A program made the translations under genes and the position numbers. Source: Melieria omissa (lineage: Eukaryota > Arthropoda > Insecta > Diptera > Ulidiidae). Taken from it: a stretch of DNA of 64,000 nucleotides. Shown piece by piece: positions 31,093 through 40,576 of the stretch. How positions within the stretch are numbered: the stretch's first letter is position 1; each line of letters opens with the position of its first letter. Below the pieces are notes generated by a model. It made no database searches and was not told the DNA's origin. It saw only the letters and a list, made by a program, of their open reading frames with translations. The stretch lies in assembly GCA_963971225.1 (NCBI GenBank), contig OZ020270.1, positions 24,935,689 to 24,999,688 of the forward strand, written 5' to 3'.

Positions 31093-31204
31093 TTAGTTGC
31101 GTGACTGTTGTTCGCTATTACTGCAGCACAGAGCCGATGCATTGAATTAACCAAATTTTCATATCTTTCTCTAGGGGCGTGGTCTACTGCTTCTCAAAGT
31201 TGAT
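31093..31204 (-). pseudogene. Tc1-like transposase, C-terminal piece
   Basis: The reverse strand reads EAVDHAPRERYENLVNSMHR then CAAVIANNSHATKY, the usual end of Tc1 transposases (LvxSMxrRcxaVIxaxGxxTkY). It continues the catalytic piece at 32766-33045 across the inserted TIR element. Confidence 0.8.
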
Positions 31205-31210
31205 TATTAT

Positions 31211-32758
31211 CAAAGAATATGAAGTAATATAGAACGCGCATGTGGGCACAAAAGTGTTTTCGGCTGTTATGATGCGAGCGGGAAGAGCGAAGCGTAGGCA
31301 TTTGAGAATGTTAAGTTCATAACATTTTCTGTTAGATTTTCGTAGGACAACAGCAAAAAGCAATGTTATTGTTCGCAACGGCTTCACTCTTGTACATTGA
31401 AATGGTTGTGTTGCAGCGTAGTGTTCGCTCAATCATTTTTTGCATGTATGTTTCTTGATCTTGTTTGCCGAATCGCAAGCAAAGAGCAAACATCGTTTCA
31501 ACGAAGATGACTCAGGATTCGCTAATGTTTCTGTTGTTGTCGATTATTGTGTGCATGCTTTTTTGTGTCGGCAGATTGTTTTTGCTGCCCAAATTGCTAT
31601 CATATTTCTATTAATCGAATCTTTGTGGTGTATGGCTTTTGATGGCCAACGCTTTGATTGATTTTAAAATTTGGTGGTTGATCCCAATTTAAAAGGTTTA
31701 CAAATATTTTAACGTGGCGAGTTCGAAATAAAAATATTTGTTTATTTTTTCACATGGTTGATTACAAGTTTGAGAATATCGGAAAACTATGAAAAAAATT
31801 AACTGATGGCTATATTGACTTCAAAATTCATAAAAACACTTGAAATCAAAAATAATTAGATACGTGTTTTAATTTGTTTTTTCAATCGAAATCTAACGGA
31901 CAAACCAAGGGTTAAAAGATTGTATGGACAAGCATAATTTAATAGGTCTATTGACTTTCAATATGGCGAAAGCACTACTAAAGCACTAAATAAAAGAATA
32001 AATAATAAGACAAGTATTTTGTCATATGAAAAATGTTATTACGGCATGCCCACGTTTAAAAATAGTATAAATATTCTACACCCGAATTGTTCCATGGCGA
32101 AAAATGTGACCATAAATTTACAATATACGATTTTCTTAGTTTAGTTCTTTTAAGCAAGCATTATATGTGGGCAGTAAAAATAGTTTCAAAGAACGGGACG
32201 GAAAATTATTACGGGCTAATAAAAACGTCTTCCTTTCTTTCCAATTTCCCTTTTTAATTGTCTTTGTTGATTACTTATTATATATTTTTTATTGCCTGTA
32301 GCGATCATATAGGTCGCCATGGCAGCAATATTTTATTTTCTTTTCTATGATTTTGCGCACACTACAGTCGGCAGTGAGTTCAGGAGCAATATGAGACGCC
32401 GTGCAGGCTTATAGAAGAAGAAGAAAAGCCAGCCGCCAAAAAATAGAAATCGTTTTACAATTTCAGCATTTCGCCAGCGCAACAACAACAACAACAGCAC
32501 ATCGTCTTCATCTCCCAATCATTCCACGCCGCAGCAGTGTGCTAACGCAGACTCGCTGCAGTGAGCGCAACCAAAAGCAAGCCTTCGTACGTTTATTTTC
32601 TTTGCTTCTACACACATGTTACGCCGAAGTTACGGAGATTTCTGCTGTTAGTAACAGAGGGTTCTGCTGTCAATAACAGAGGGTACTACCAGCAGTACCC
32701 GCCATACAACACGTTTGCTTGTTTGAGATGCGCGTTCTATATTACTTCATATTCTTTG
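31211..32758. mobile_element. Unclassified TIR element in the Tc1-like transposase
   Basis: Ends CAAAGAATATGAAGTAATAT (31211) and its inverse ending at 32758; the inverted repeat is about 30 bp and includes AGAACGCGCA. The flanking TTATTAT at 31204-31210 and 32759-32765 is a 7-bp direct duplication. The 1,548-bp element has no recognisable transposase. The left breakpoint of the 3,850-bp tandem duplication (32244) lies inside it. Confidence 0.8.
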
Positions 32759-32765
32759 TTATTAT

Positions 32766-33045
32766 TTAAAGGATTATTGTGAGTAACTGCTCTCTTCACG
32801 TCACACCACAAATTTTTAATTGTATTGAAGTCTGGTGATTGTGCGAGCCATTCCATAACCCTAATCCTGCTCTTGCGAAGCCCCTTCCGTGCGACCTTGC
32901 TTGTATGCTTTAGGTTATAATCCTGTTGGAAGACCCAAAGCATTGGCGTTTTTTCACGGACATACGGTAGCACGATTTCCTGCAAGATTCGTACACATAC
33001 ACATCGATCCATCGTTTTCTTGATCAAATAAATAGCGCCACCTCC
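32766..33045 (-). pseudogene. Tc1-like transposase, catalytic piece (unit 1)
   Basis: The reverse-strand frame (open 32737-33240) reads IYLIKKTMDRCVCVRILQE, then FQQDYNLKHTSKVARK (second catalytic Asp) and EWLAQSPDFNTIKNLWCDVK (the position of the third catalytic residue, normally D/E, is K here: TIKNLW instead of PIENLW). The first 65 residues of the frame are not Tc1-like. The loss of the catalytic glutamate and the interrupting element show it is dead. Confidence 0.85.
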
Positions 33046-33240
33046 AAAAACGTAAGAAATGCATTTATTTATTGAGCATGTCTTACGTCTTAAGTAGCGC
33101 CACTCTTTTTTCGAGCTGTCAGTGGTACAAAATGTGGCAGTGTTGCCGCAAAGTACAGAATGTGGTAGTGTTACCTCAACACTATTTTCTGTTGGTTTAG
33201 GTTGCAAATTGTATGCCAATTTTTCTGATTGCTTTGTCAA

Positions 33241-34183
33241 TCAAGTATTAAAGAAATGTTTGAAAGATCAAATATCTTAAGATAACTGGGCAATTACTGT
33301 AAAAATACAATAATTCTTATCATAATTCACTAAAATAGAAAACATTTGAATACGAATTTCGATTTTGCCTGCGTACAAATAATTTTATCATGAAAACAAT
33401 AAACTTTCCGAATCAATATTAATGTAATTTTCTTCTTGTACAAGTTACAAAGCCCAGAACAAAGTTTCTTTTAATAAATTACTTCAAAACTTTTACGTAA
33501 TAGTAATGTTATGCATCTTTATAAATCATAATAAGTATTAAAAATATGTTTTTATTCATTTTTATTGGTAACACAAACAACAACAAACGACACGATGATT
33601 TAATCAAAACATGATGAATGTGTTCAGGAGAACATTTTTGTATTCATTATTCAGTATTTTTGAAGCGACTGCATTGACTGAAATAGTTTAAATGAAATCA
33701 TAACCATTACAAATATATCCCATTTAAATACATTTCTATATTCACTATCGATAAGCAAACATTTCAACCCTGTCTTGTAATAATTTTACAACTTTCACCA
33801 CACAATGTGTAATTTTTCACCACGGTGCGCAAATAACCTCATTTGTTTATTAAACAAATGTCACGGAAAGTTGCGCAAAATCAAGGAAAATTTGCAAACT
33901 GGCCCAAAACGCAGTGATTGCAGCGTTGCCTGCCAATGGTTCAATGCCACATTGTTTGCAATCATATATCATATCTATCATAAACCGTATTATCAGTTTC
34001 ATGTCAGCCGCATTGCGCACCAGTCGCCGGTGCAGCCAGCAGACTGTCTCGCTGAGTCTTGTTATTTATGTCATTATTTAAATTATTGTTAAAATTATTT
34101 CATCATGTACCAATTCCAGTTCTAAGCAAAATTTTAAATTAAATTTCAAATTTCAGCCAACAATTATTTGTGGTGAATATATA
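33241..34183. other. unassigned AT-rich DNA (repeated at 37091-38033)
   Basis: No coding similarity seen. A 95-codon frame at 33805-34092 is identical in both duplication units but has no recognisable domain. The duplication is too recent for identity to mean conservation. Confidence 0.4.
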
Positions 34184-34905
34184 CAAGGTGCGTTCCAAAG
34201 TAAACAGGACTTTTATAAAATAAAGAAAACGGATGATTACACAGCACAACAAAAAAACTTTTTTTCTGTTGCATGGAGTTTTTCTACTGTTTCTTACTAA
34301 TTTGGGTGCGCTGATTTCGAATCTATCCTCAGATTTTTTTTTAGCAGCTCTAGTTAGTGAGATATAGGTACCGTGTCATTTTTTCAGTTTTTCCTCTACT
34401 TTTTTCACGTTTTCGATTGTAATTTCTAAATCAACGAACCGGTTGGCATAGTTTTCTCTTTGTGGCATTAACAACACCAGGCGGCTTCTTTTCCGATGCA
34501 ACTTATTTTTATATGTTTTAAAATGCCGCGGTAATTGGACCTCAAAGTCGGAAAATATGGAATTTTAAGGCGTTTTCTTTGATGGTCAAAAACATACACA
34601 TTTTTTGTATAACAATAAACGAGTTAGGTGTACAATGAAAGTCAACACATCAGGCAATACCACACAGCCAAATTATTTGGCGGAATACGCATTCGCATCG
34701 AAATAATAGCAAAAATGTACCATAGCCATTTTCATCACTTTTCACACTTCTTCCTTAAAAAATTAGGGGCCTAAAAATATGCAAAGTTTTTAATTGGTTT
34801 TGTTTCGAGCAATTCAAAATCTTTTTGTTTTTTGCTTGTATTCCAGACAATAAATGGAACATATAAAAGAGCATATTTTGAGGCTCCTAATTTTTTAAGG
34901 AAAAA
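34184..34905. mobile_element. mariner end and inverted-repeat element arm, duplicated copy (unit 1)
   Basis: Copy of 38034-38755: mariner terminal repeat CAAGGTGCGTTCCAAAGT at 34184, then the left arm of the diverged palindromic element. Confidence 0.8.
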
Positions 34906-34909
34906 GTAT

Positions 34910-35193
34910 TGATACGATGAGAGATTCTGTGCCGCACTGTACAGGAATGCCTTTCTCCGCACGAATGTTTTCCAAGCATACTTTTAGGCATGCACTGTGA
35001 AGTACAGCAAAACTGTTATAAATTCGCTTGGTATAGTCCGATATGGCAAGGATGGTTCTCGAAATGGGCTGTGCGAGAATAGTCGAGCGTTTTCCAATTA
35101 GTGATTGTTGATTTTTGCTGAGTAATTGAAGTTGTTTATTTTCAAATACAATCAAAACGAACCGTCGATAACGAACTGTGGAATTTCGTAACA
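34910..35193 (+). repeat. Gy-A 5' LTR with promoter deletion, duplicated copy (unit 1)
   Basis: Identical to the LTR at 38760-39043, including the 135-bp internal loss between 35101 and 35102. Confidence 0.93.
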
Positions 35194-35261
35194 TTTGGTG
35201 TCAGAAAGTCAGGATTGTATTACTGAAGATAAATAATAAATAAAATTATAAAAACGCAGAC

Positions 35262-36107
35262 ATGGTTAAACTCGAGCTGCTGAAGGTGGACCAGCTGAAG
35301 AAGGAGCTGGCTGCCTGGAATTTGCCGACTGCTGGCGGTAAGGTGGAGTTGCAGCTGCGCTTGCGAGAGGCGTGTGAGTCACGAGGCATCGATTGGGCTG
35401 CACACGAGTTCGGAACGCAGGAACAAGAGGCGTTGGCCAAAGTGGAGGAATCGCCTGCAGGTGCTGCGTCGATGCAAAGTACGGCTGCAGCGGCTGCGCC
35501 ACCACAAGCAATGGACATGAGCCAGCTTATGATTGCAATGAGAGGCATGTTTCAGGAAACTTCTGCGAAAATTGAGAATGTCAGTCGCGAAATGTCGACG
35601 CAAATGGCAACGAAACTGGAAACTACGAATCAGGAAATTTCCGCAAAAATCGAAACTACGAACCGAGAAGTAGCAGAGCGAATGGAAACCAAGCTTCAGC
35701 AAAATTCTGCGCGCTTGGAGCAGAAAGTGGAAGAGATTTCGAACAGGATTAATGTGAAAGTTGAGCACCTGGAGACGCGAGTAGAACATTTAGACAAACG
35801 AGTTGACAGTCTGGAGGATTCGGTAAACAGAAAAATCGACGAGCGGCTTAGAGAAGTACAGCCACGAGAATGTTTGCCGCCGGTTCCGGAAAGTTTCGCC
35901 ACCCGAACAGAAGTACCTACTTATGATGGTGCTACGCCGTTCGATACATTTAAACTGCAATTCGACTTAGCTGCTTTGGAAAATCAGTGGACCGATATCA
36001 GGAAGGGTCGGAGATTGGCTCTGGCGCTGAAAGGTCTTGCGGCTGAGGTAATGAAATCAGTTCCGGAATGTTCGAGAAGTGATTACGAGGCCGATTTCCC
36101 TTTTTAA
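35262..36107 (+). pseudogene. gag: gag of Gy-A, truncated at the duplication junction
   Basis: Same start as the full gag at 39112 (MVKLELLKVDQLKKEL): SAP-like motif, then coiled coil. After SRSDYEA it crosses the junction at 36093/36094 and ends with three or so unrelated residues (DFPF). It lacks most of the capsid-like region and the zinc knuckle. The truncation is direct evidence for the duplication breakpoint. Confidence 0.93.
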
Positions 36108-36615
36108 TTGTCTTTGTTGATTACTTATTATATATTTTTTATTGCCTGTAGCGATCATATAGGTCGCCATGGCAGCAATATTTTATTTTCTTTTCTATGA
36201 TTTTGCGCACACTACAGTCGGCAGTGAGTTCAGGAGCAATATGAGACGCCGTGCAGGCTTATAGAAGAAGAAGAAAAGCCAGCCGCCAAAAAATAGAAAT
36301 CGTTTTACAATTTCAGCATTTCGCCAGCGCAACAACAACAACAACAGCACATCGTCTTCATCTCCCAATCATTCCACGCCGCAGCAGTGTGCTAACGCAG
36401 ACTCGCTGCAGTGAGCGCAACCAAAAGCAAGCCTTCGTACGTTTATTTTCTTTGCTTCTACACACATGTTACGCCGAAGTTACGGAGATTTCTGCTGTTA
36501 GTAACAGAGGGTTCTGCTGTCAATAACAGAGGGTACTACCAGCAGTACCCGCCATACAACACGTTTGCTTGTTTGAGATGCGCGTTCTATATTACTTCAT
36601 ATTCTTTGTTATTAT

Positions 36616-36895
36616 TTAAAGGATTATTGTGAGTAACTGCTCTCTTCACGTCACACCACAAATTTTTAATTGTATTGAAGTCTGGTGATTGTGCGAGCCA
36701 TTCCATAACCCTAATCCTGCTCTTGCGAAGCCCCTTCCGTGCGACCTTGCTTGTATGCTTTAGGTTATAATCCTGTTGGAAGACCCAAAGCATTGGCGTT
36801 TTTTCACGGACATACGGTAGCACGATTTCCTGCAAGATTCGTACACATACACATCGATCCATCGTTTTCTTGATCAAATAAATAGCGCCACCTCC
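36616..36895 (-). pseudogene. Tc1-like transposase, catalytic piece (unit 2)
   Basis: Identical to 32766-33045, within the frame 36587-37090. It shows the same FQQDYNLKHTSK and TIKNLWCDVK blocks and the same missing catalytic glutamate. It has no matching C-terminal piece next to it, because that piece lies only once, left of unit 1. Confidence 0.85.
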
Positions 36896-38082
36896 AAAAA
36901 CGTAAGAAATGCATTTATTTATTGAGCATGTCTTACGTCTTAAGTAGCGCCACTCTTTTTTCGAGCTGTCAGTGGTACAAAATGTGGCAGTGTTGCCGCA
37001 AAGTACAGAATGTGGTAGTGTTACCTCAACACTATTTTCTGTTGGTTTAGGTTGCAAATTGTATGCCAATTTTTCTGATTGCTTTGTCAATCAAGTATTA
37101 AAGAAATGTTTGAAAGATCAAATATCTTAAGATAACTGGGCAATTACTGTAAAAATACAATAATTCTTATCATAATTCACTAAAATAGAAAACATTTGAA
37201 TACGAATTTCGATTTTGCCTGCGTACAAATAATTTTATCATGAAAACAATAAACTTTCCGAATCAATATTAATGTAATTTTCTTCTTGTACAAGTTACAA
37301 AGCCCAGAACAAAGTTTCTTTTAATAAATTACTTCAAAACTTTTACGTAATAGTAATGTTATGCATCTTTATAAATCATAATAAGTATTAAAAATATGTT
37401 TTTATTCATTTTTATTGGTAACACAAACAACAACAAACGACACGATGATTTAATCAAAACATGATGAATGTGTTCAGGAGAACATTTTTGTATTCATTAT
37501 TCAGTATTTTTGAAGCGACTGCATTGACTGAAATAGTTTAAATGAAATCATAACCATTACAAATATATCCCATTTAAATACATTTCTATATTCACTATCG
37601 ATAAGCAAACATTTCAACCCTGTCTTGTAATAATTTTACAACTTTCACCACACAATGTGTAATTTTTCACCACGGTGCGCAAATAACCTCATTTGTTTAT
37701 TAAACAAATGTCACGGAAAGTTGCGCAAAATCAAGGAAAATTTGCAAACTGGCCCAAAACGCAGTGATTGCAGCGTTGCCTGCCAATGGTTCAATGCCAC
37801 ATTGTTTGCAATCATATATCATATCTATCATAAACCGTATTATCAGTTTCATGTCAGCCGCATTGCGCACCAGTCGCCGGTGCAGCCAGCAGACTGTCTC
37901 GCTGAGTCTTGTTATTTATGTCATTATTTAAATTATTGTTAAAATTATTTCATCATGTACCAATTCCAGTTCTAAGCAAAATTTTAAATTAAATTTCAAA
38001 TTTCAGCCAACAATTATTTGTGGTGAATATATACAAGGTGCGTTCCAAAGTAAACAGGACTTTTATAAAATAAAGAAAACGG

Positions 38083-38755
38083 ATGATTACACAGCACAAC
38101 AAAAAAACTTTTTTTCTGTTGCATGGAGTTTTTCTACTGTTTCTTACTAATTTGGGTGCGCTGATTTCGAATCTATCCTCAGATTTTTTTTTAGCAGCTC
38201 TAGTTAGTGAGATATAGGTACCGTGTCATTTTTTCAGTTTTTCCTCTACTTTTTTCACGTTTTCGATTGTAATTTCTAAATCAACGAACCGGTTGGCATA
38301 GTTTTCTCTTTGTGGCATTAACAACACCAGGCGGCTTCTTTTCCGATGCAACTTATTTTTATATGTTTTAAAATGCCGCGGTAATTGGACCTCAAAGTCG
38401 GAAAATATGGAATTTTAAGGCGTTTTCTTTGATGGTCAAAAACATACACATTTTTTGTATAACAATAAACGAGTTAGGTGTACAATGAAAGTCAACACAT
38501 CAGGCAATACCACACAGCCAAATTATTTGGCGGAATACGCATTCGCATCGAAATAATAGCAAAAATGTACCATAGCCATTTTCATCACTTTTCACACTTC
38601 TTCCTTAAAAAATTAGGGGCCTAAAAATATGCAAAGTTTTTAATTGGTTTTGTTTCGAGCAATTCAAAATCTTTTTGTTTTTTGCTTGTATTCCAGACAA
38701 TAAATGGAACATATAAAAGAGCATATTTTGAGGCTCCTAATTTTTTAAGGAAAAA
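38083..38755. repeat. Left arm of a diverged inverted-repeat element
   Basis: This stretch (ACACAGCACAAC ... CTGTTGCATGGAGTTTTT ... AAATTATTTGGCGGAATACGC) matches the reverse complement of 44537-45040 at clearly reduced identity, with conserved blocks in the same order. Gy-A copy 3 is inserted between the arms. No reading frame is recognised. It is either one long-armed palindromic transposon or two opposed copies of one family. Confidence 0.7.
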
Positions 38756-38759
38756 GTAT

Positions 38760-39043
38760 TGATACGATGAGAGATTCTGTGCCGCACTGTACAGGAATGC
38801 CTTTCTCCGCACGAATGTTTTCCAAGCATACTTTTAGGCATGCACTGTGAAGTACAGCAAAACTGTTATAAATTCGCTTGGTATAGTCCGATATGGCAAG
38901 GATGGTTCTCGAAATGGGCTGTGCGAGAATAGTCGAGCGTTTTCCAATTAGTGATTGTTGATTTTTGCTGAGTAATTGAAGTTGTTTATTTTCAAATACA
39001 ATCAAAACGAACCGTCGATAACGAACTGTGGAATTTCGTAACA
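38760..39043 (+). repeat. 5' LTR of Gy-A copy 3 (promoter-deleted)
   Basis: Starts TGATACGATGAGAG, ends AATTTCGTAACA. Compared with the 420-bp 3' LTR it lacks the segment equivalent to 44305-44439, between TTTCCAATTAG (38951) and TGATTGTTG (38952). Confidence 0.93.
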
Positions 39044-39111
39044 TTTGGTGTCAGAAAGTCAGGATTGTATTACTGAAGATAAATAATAAATAAAATTATA
39101 AAAACGCAGAC

Positions 39112-40503
39112 ATGGTTAAACTCGAGCTGCTGAAGGTGGACCAGCTGAAGAAGGAGCTGGCTGCCTGGAATTTGCCGACTGCTGGCGGTAAGGTGGAGTT
39201 GCAGCTGCGCTTGCGAGAGGCGTGTGAGTCACGAGGCATCGATTGGGCTGCACACGAGTTCGGAACGCAGGAACAAGAGGCGTTGGCCAAAGTGGAGGAA
39301 TCGCCTGCGGGTGCTGCGTCGATGCAAAGTACGGCTGCAGCGGCTGCGCCACCACAAGCAATGGACATGAGCCAGCTTATGATTGCAATGAGAGGCATGT
39401 TTCAGGAAACTTCTGCGAAAATTGAGAATGTCAGTCGCGAAATGTCGACGCAAATGGCAACGAAACTGGAAACTACGAATCAGGAAATTTCCGCAAAAAT
39501 CGAAACTACGAACCGAGAAGTAGCAGAGCGAATGGAAACCAAGCTTCAGCAAAATTCTGCGCGCTTGGAGCAGAAAGTGGAAGAGATTTCGAACAGGATT
39601 AATGTGAAAGTTGAGCACCTGGAGACGCGAGTAGAACATTTAGACAAACGAGTTGACAGTCTGGAGGATTCGGTAAACAGAAAAATCGACGAGCGCCTTA
39701 GAGAAGTACAGCCACGAGAATGTTTGCCGCCGGTTCCGGAAAGTTTCGCCACCCGAACAGAAGTACCTACTTATGATGGTGCTACGCCGTTCGATACATT
39801 TAAACTGCAATTCGACTTAGCTGCTTTGGAAAATCAGTGGACCGATATCAGGAAGGGTCGGAGATTGGCTCTGGCGCTGAAAGGTCTTGCGGCTGAGGTA
39901 ATGAAATCAGTTCCGGAATGTTCGAGAAGTGATTACGAGGCCGTCATGAGAGCGTTGGCAGTGAAGTACAGCAACGAGCACAACCATACGCTGTACTACT
40001 GTGAGCTGAAGAACCGCAGGCAGAGAGCCAGCGAGGCGCTGCAGACATATGCAGCAAACATTGAGCGGCTCGTACAGTTGTGCTACCCAAAATTCGGAGC
40101 TGATGATCTCGAGAGGATGAAGATTGAGTCGTTCATTGAAGGTCTTCATGACCCCGAGACACGTCGCAGTGCGTTGATGATGGGCAAGCCGACATTTAAG
40201 GAGACGGTGACCAGCGCGATGACATATGAGGCGACATGGATTGGAGGCACTCGGTATGCACCTGCAAGGATACGCCAAATCCAGCCAGACAGCGAAATTT
40301 CGATCCAGGCCATAAGCTCTGAGACACCGGGCAGGCCACGGGTTGTCTCCTCTAAAGTTTTTTGCTGGACATGTGGCAAGCAGGGTCACATAGCACGAGA
40401 CTGCCGCCAACGAAAGAGGCGTTCCCGTACTCGCCTGAAGCGAGTAATACTGACAGTAGAGGCCCAGCCAACAAGCGCAGGGCTGAGGACGACGAGTCGT
40501 TAA
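39112..40503 (+). CDS. gag: Gag of Gy-A copy 3
   Basis: A 463-residue frame that appears intact. Residues 1-36 (MVKLELLKVDQLKKEL and following) form a SAP-like motif, which in other proteins binds DNA. Residues about 90-205 are a long coiled coil (SREMSTQMATKLETT, VEHLETRVEHLDKR). The capsid-like region is about 215-385 (ALENQWTDIRKGRRLALAL, IESFIEGLHDPETRR). A single CCHC knuckle, CWTCGKQGHIARDC, lies at about 418-431. The product would form the cytoplasmic RNA-packaging particle. It ends at TAA 40501-40503; the pol frame is +1 relative to it and overlaps its last 17 nt. Confidence 0.93.
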   Translation: MVKLELLKVDQLKKELAAWNLPTAGGKVELQLRLREACESRGIDWAAHEFGTQEQEALAKVEESPAGAASMQSTAAAAAPPQAMDMSQLMIAMRGMFQETSAKIENVSREMSTQMATKLETTNQEISAKIETTNREVAERMETKLQQNSARLEQKVEEISNRINVKVEHLETRVEHLDKRVDSLEDSVNRKIDERLREVQPRECLPPVPESFATRTEVPTYDGATPFDTFKLQFDLAALENQWTDIRKGRRLALALKGLAAEVMKSVPECSRSDYEAVMRALAVKYSNEHNHTLYYCELKNRRQRASEALQTYAANIERLVQLCYPKFGADDLERMKIESFIEGLHDPETRRSALMMGKPTFKETVTSAMTYEATWIGGTRYAPARIRQIQPDSEISIQAISSETPGRPRVVSSKVFCWTCGKQGHIARDCRQRKRRSRTRLKRVILTVEAQPTSAGLRTTSR

Positions 40504-40576
40504 ACTAAAACGAGTCAGCCCAAAGGGGCGTGAGCTGATCCCCACAACATGCTGCCCTACCGTCCTTGTCTCACAG

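Larger units (their letters stand above)
30774..33045 (-). mobile_element. Tc1-like transposon relic, split by a TIR element
   Basis: The left end CAGCTGCGGTCAAAATAATA starts at 30774 after TA; a degenerate GGTCAAAAAAATAGTAGT repeat follows near 30980. Reverse-strand transposase pieces lie at 31093-31204 (C terminus) and 32766-33045 (catalytic part), separated by the 31211-32758 insertion. The right inverted repeat was not found, so the 5' side is truncated. Confidence 0.8.
32244..36093. repeat. Tandem duplication, unit 1 (3,850 bp)
   Basis: The sequence from ATTTCCCTTTTTAATTG (32244) to GATTACGAGGCCG (36093) is repeated head to tail at 36094-39943. I see only two differences (A/G at 35459 versus 39309; G/C at 35856 versus 39706). 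It contains the right end of the TIR element, the Tc1-like catalytic piece, the mariner left end, a Gy-A 5' LTR and the first 277 codons of gag. Confidence 0.95.
36094..39943. repeat. Tandem duplication, unit 2 (3,850 bp)
   Basis: Second copy of 32244-36093; here gag continues normally past 39943. Contained features mirror unit 1: TIR-element right end to 36608, flank TTATTAT, Tc1-like piece 36616-36895, unassigned DNA 37091-38033, mariner end 38034, LTR 38760-39043. Confidence 0.95.

Noticed and set aside
33805..34092. 95-codon frame duplicated at 37655-37942 as a conserved host gene
   Set aside because: Its identity reflects the recent 3,850-bp duplication, not conservation. There is no domain, promoter or splice context.
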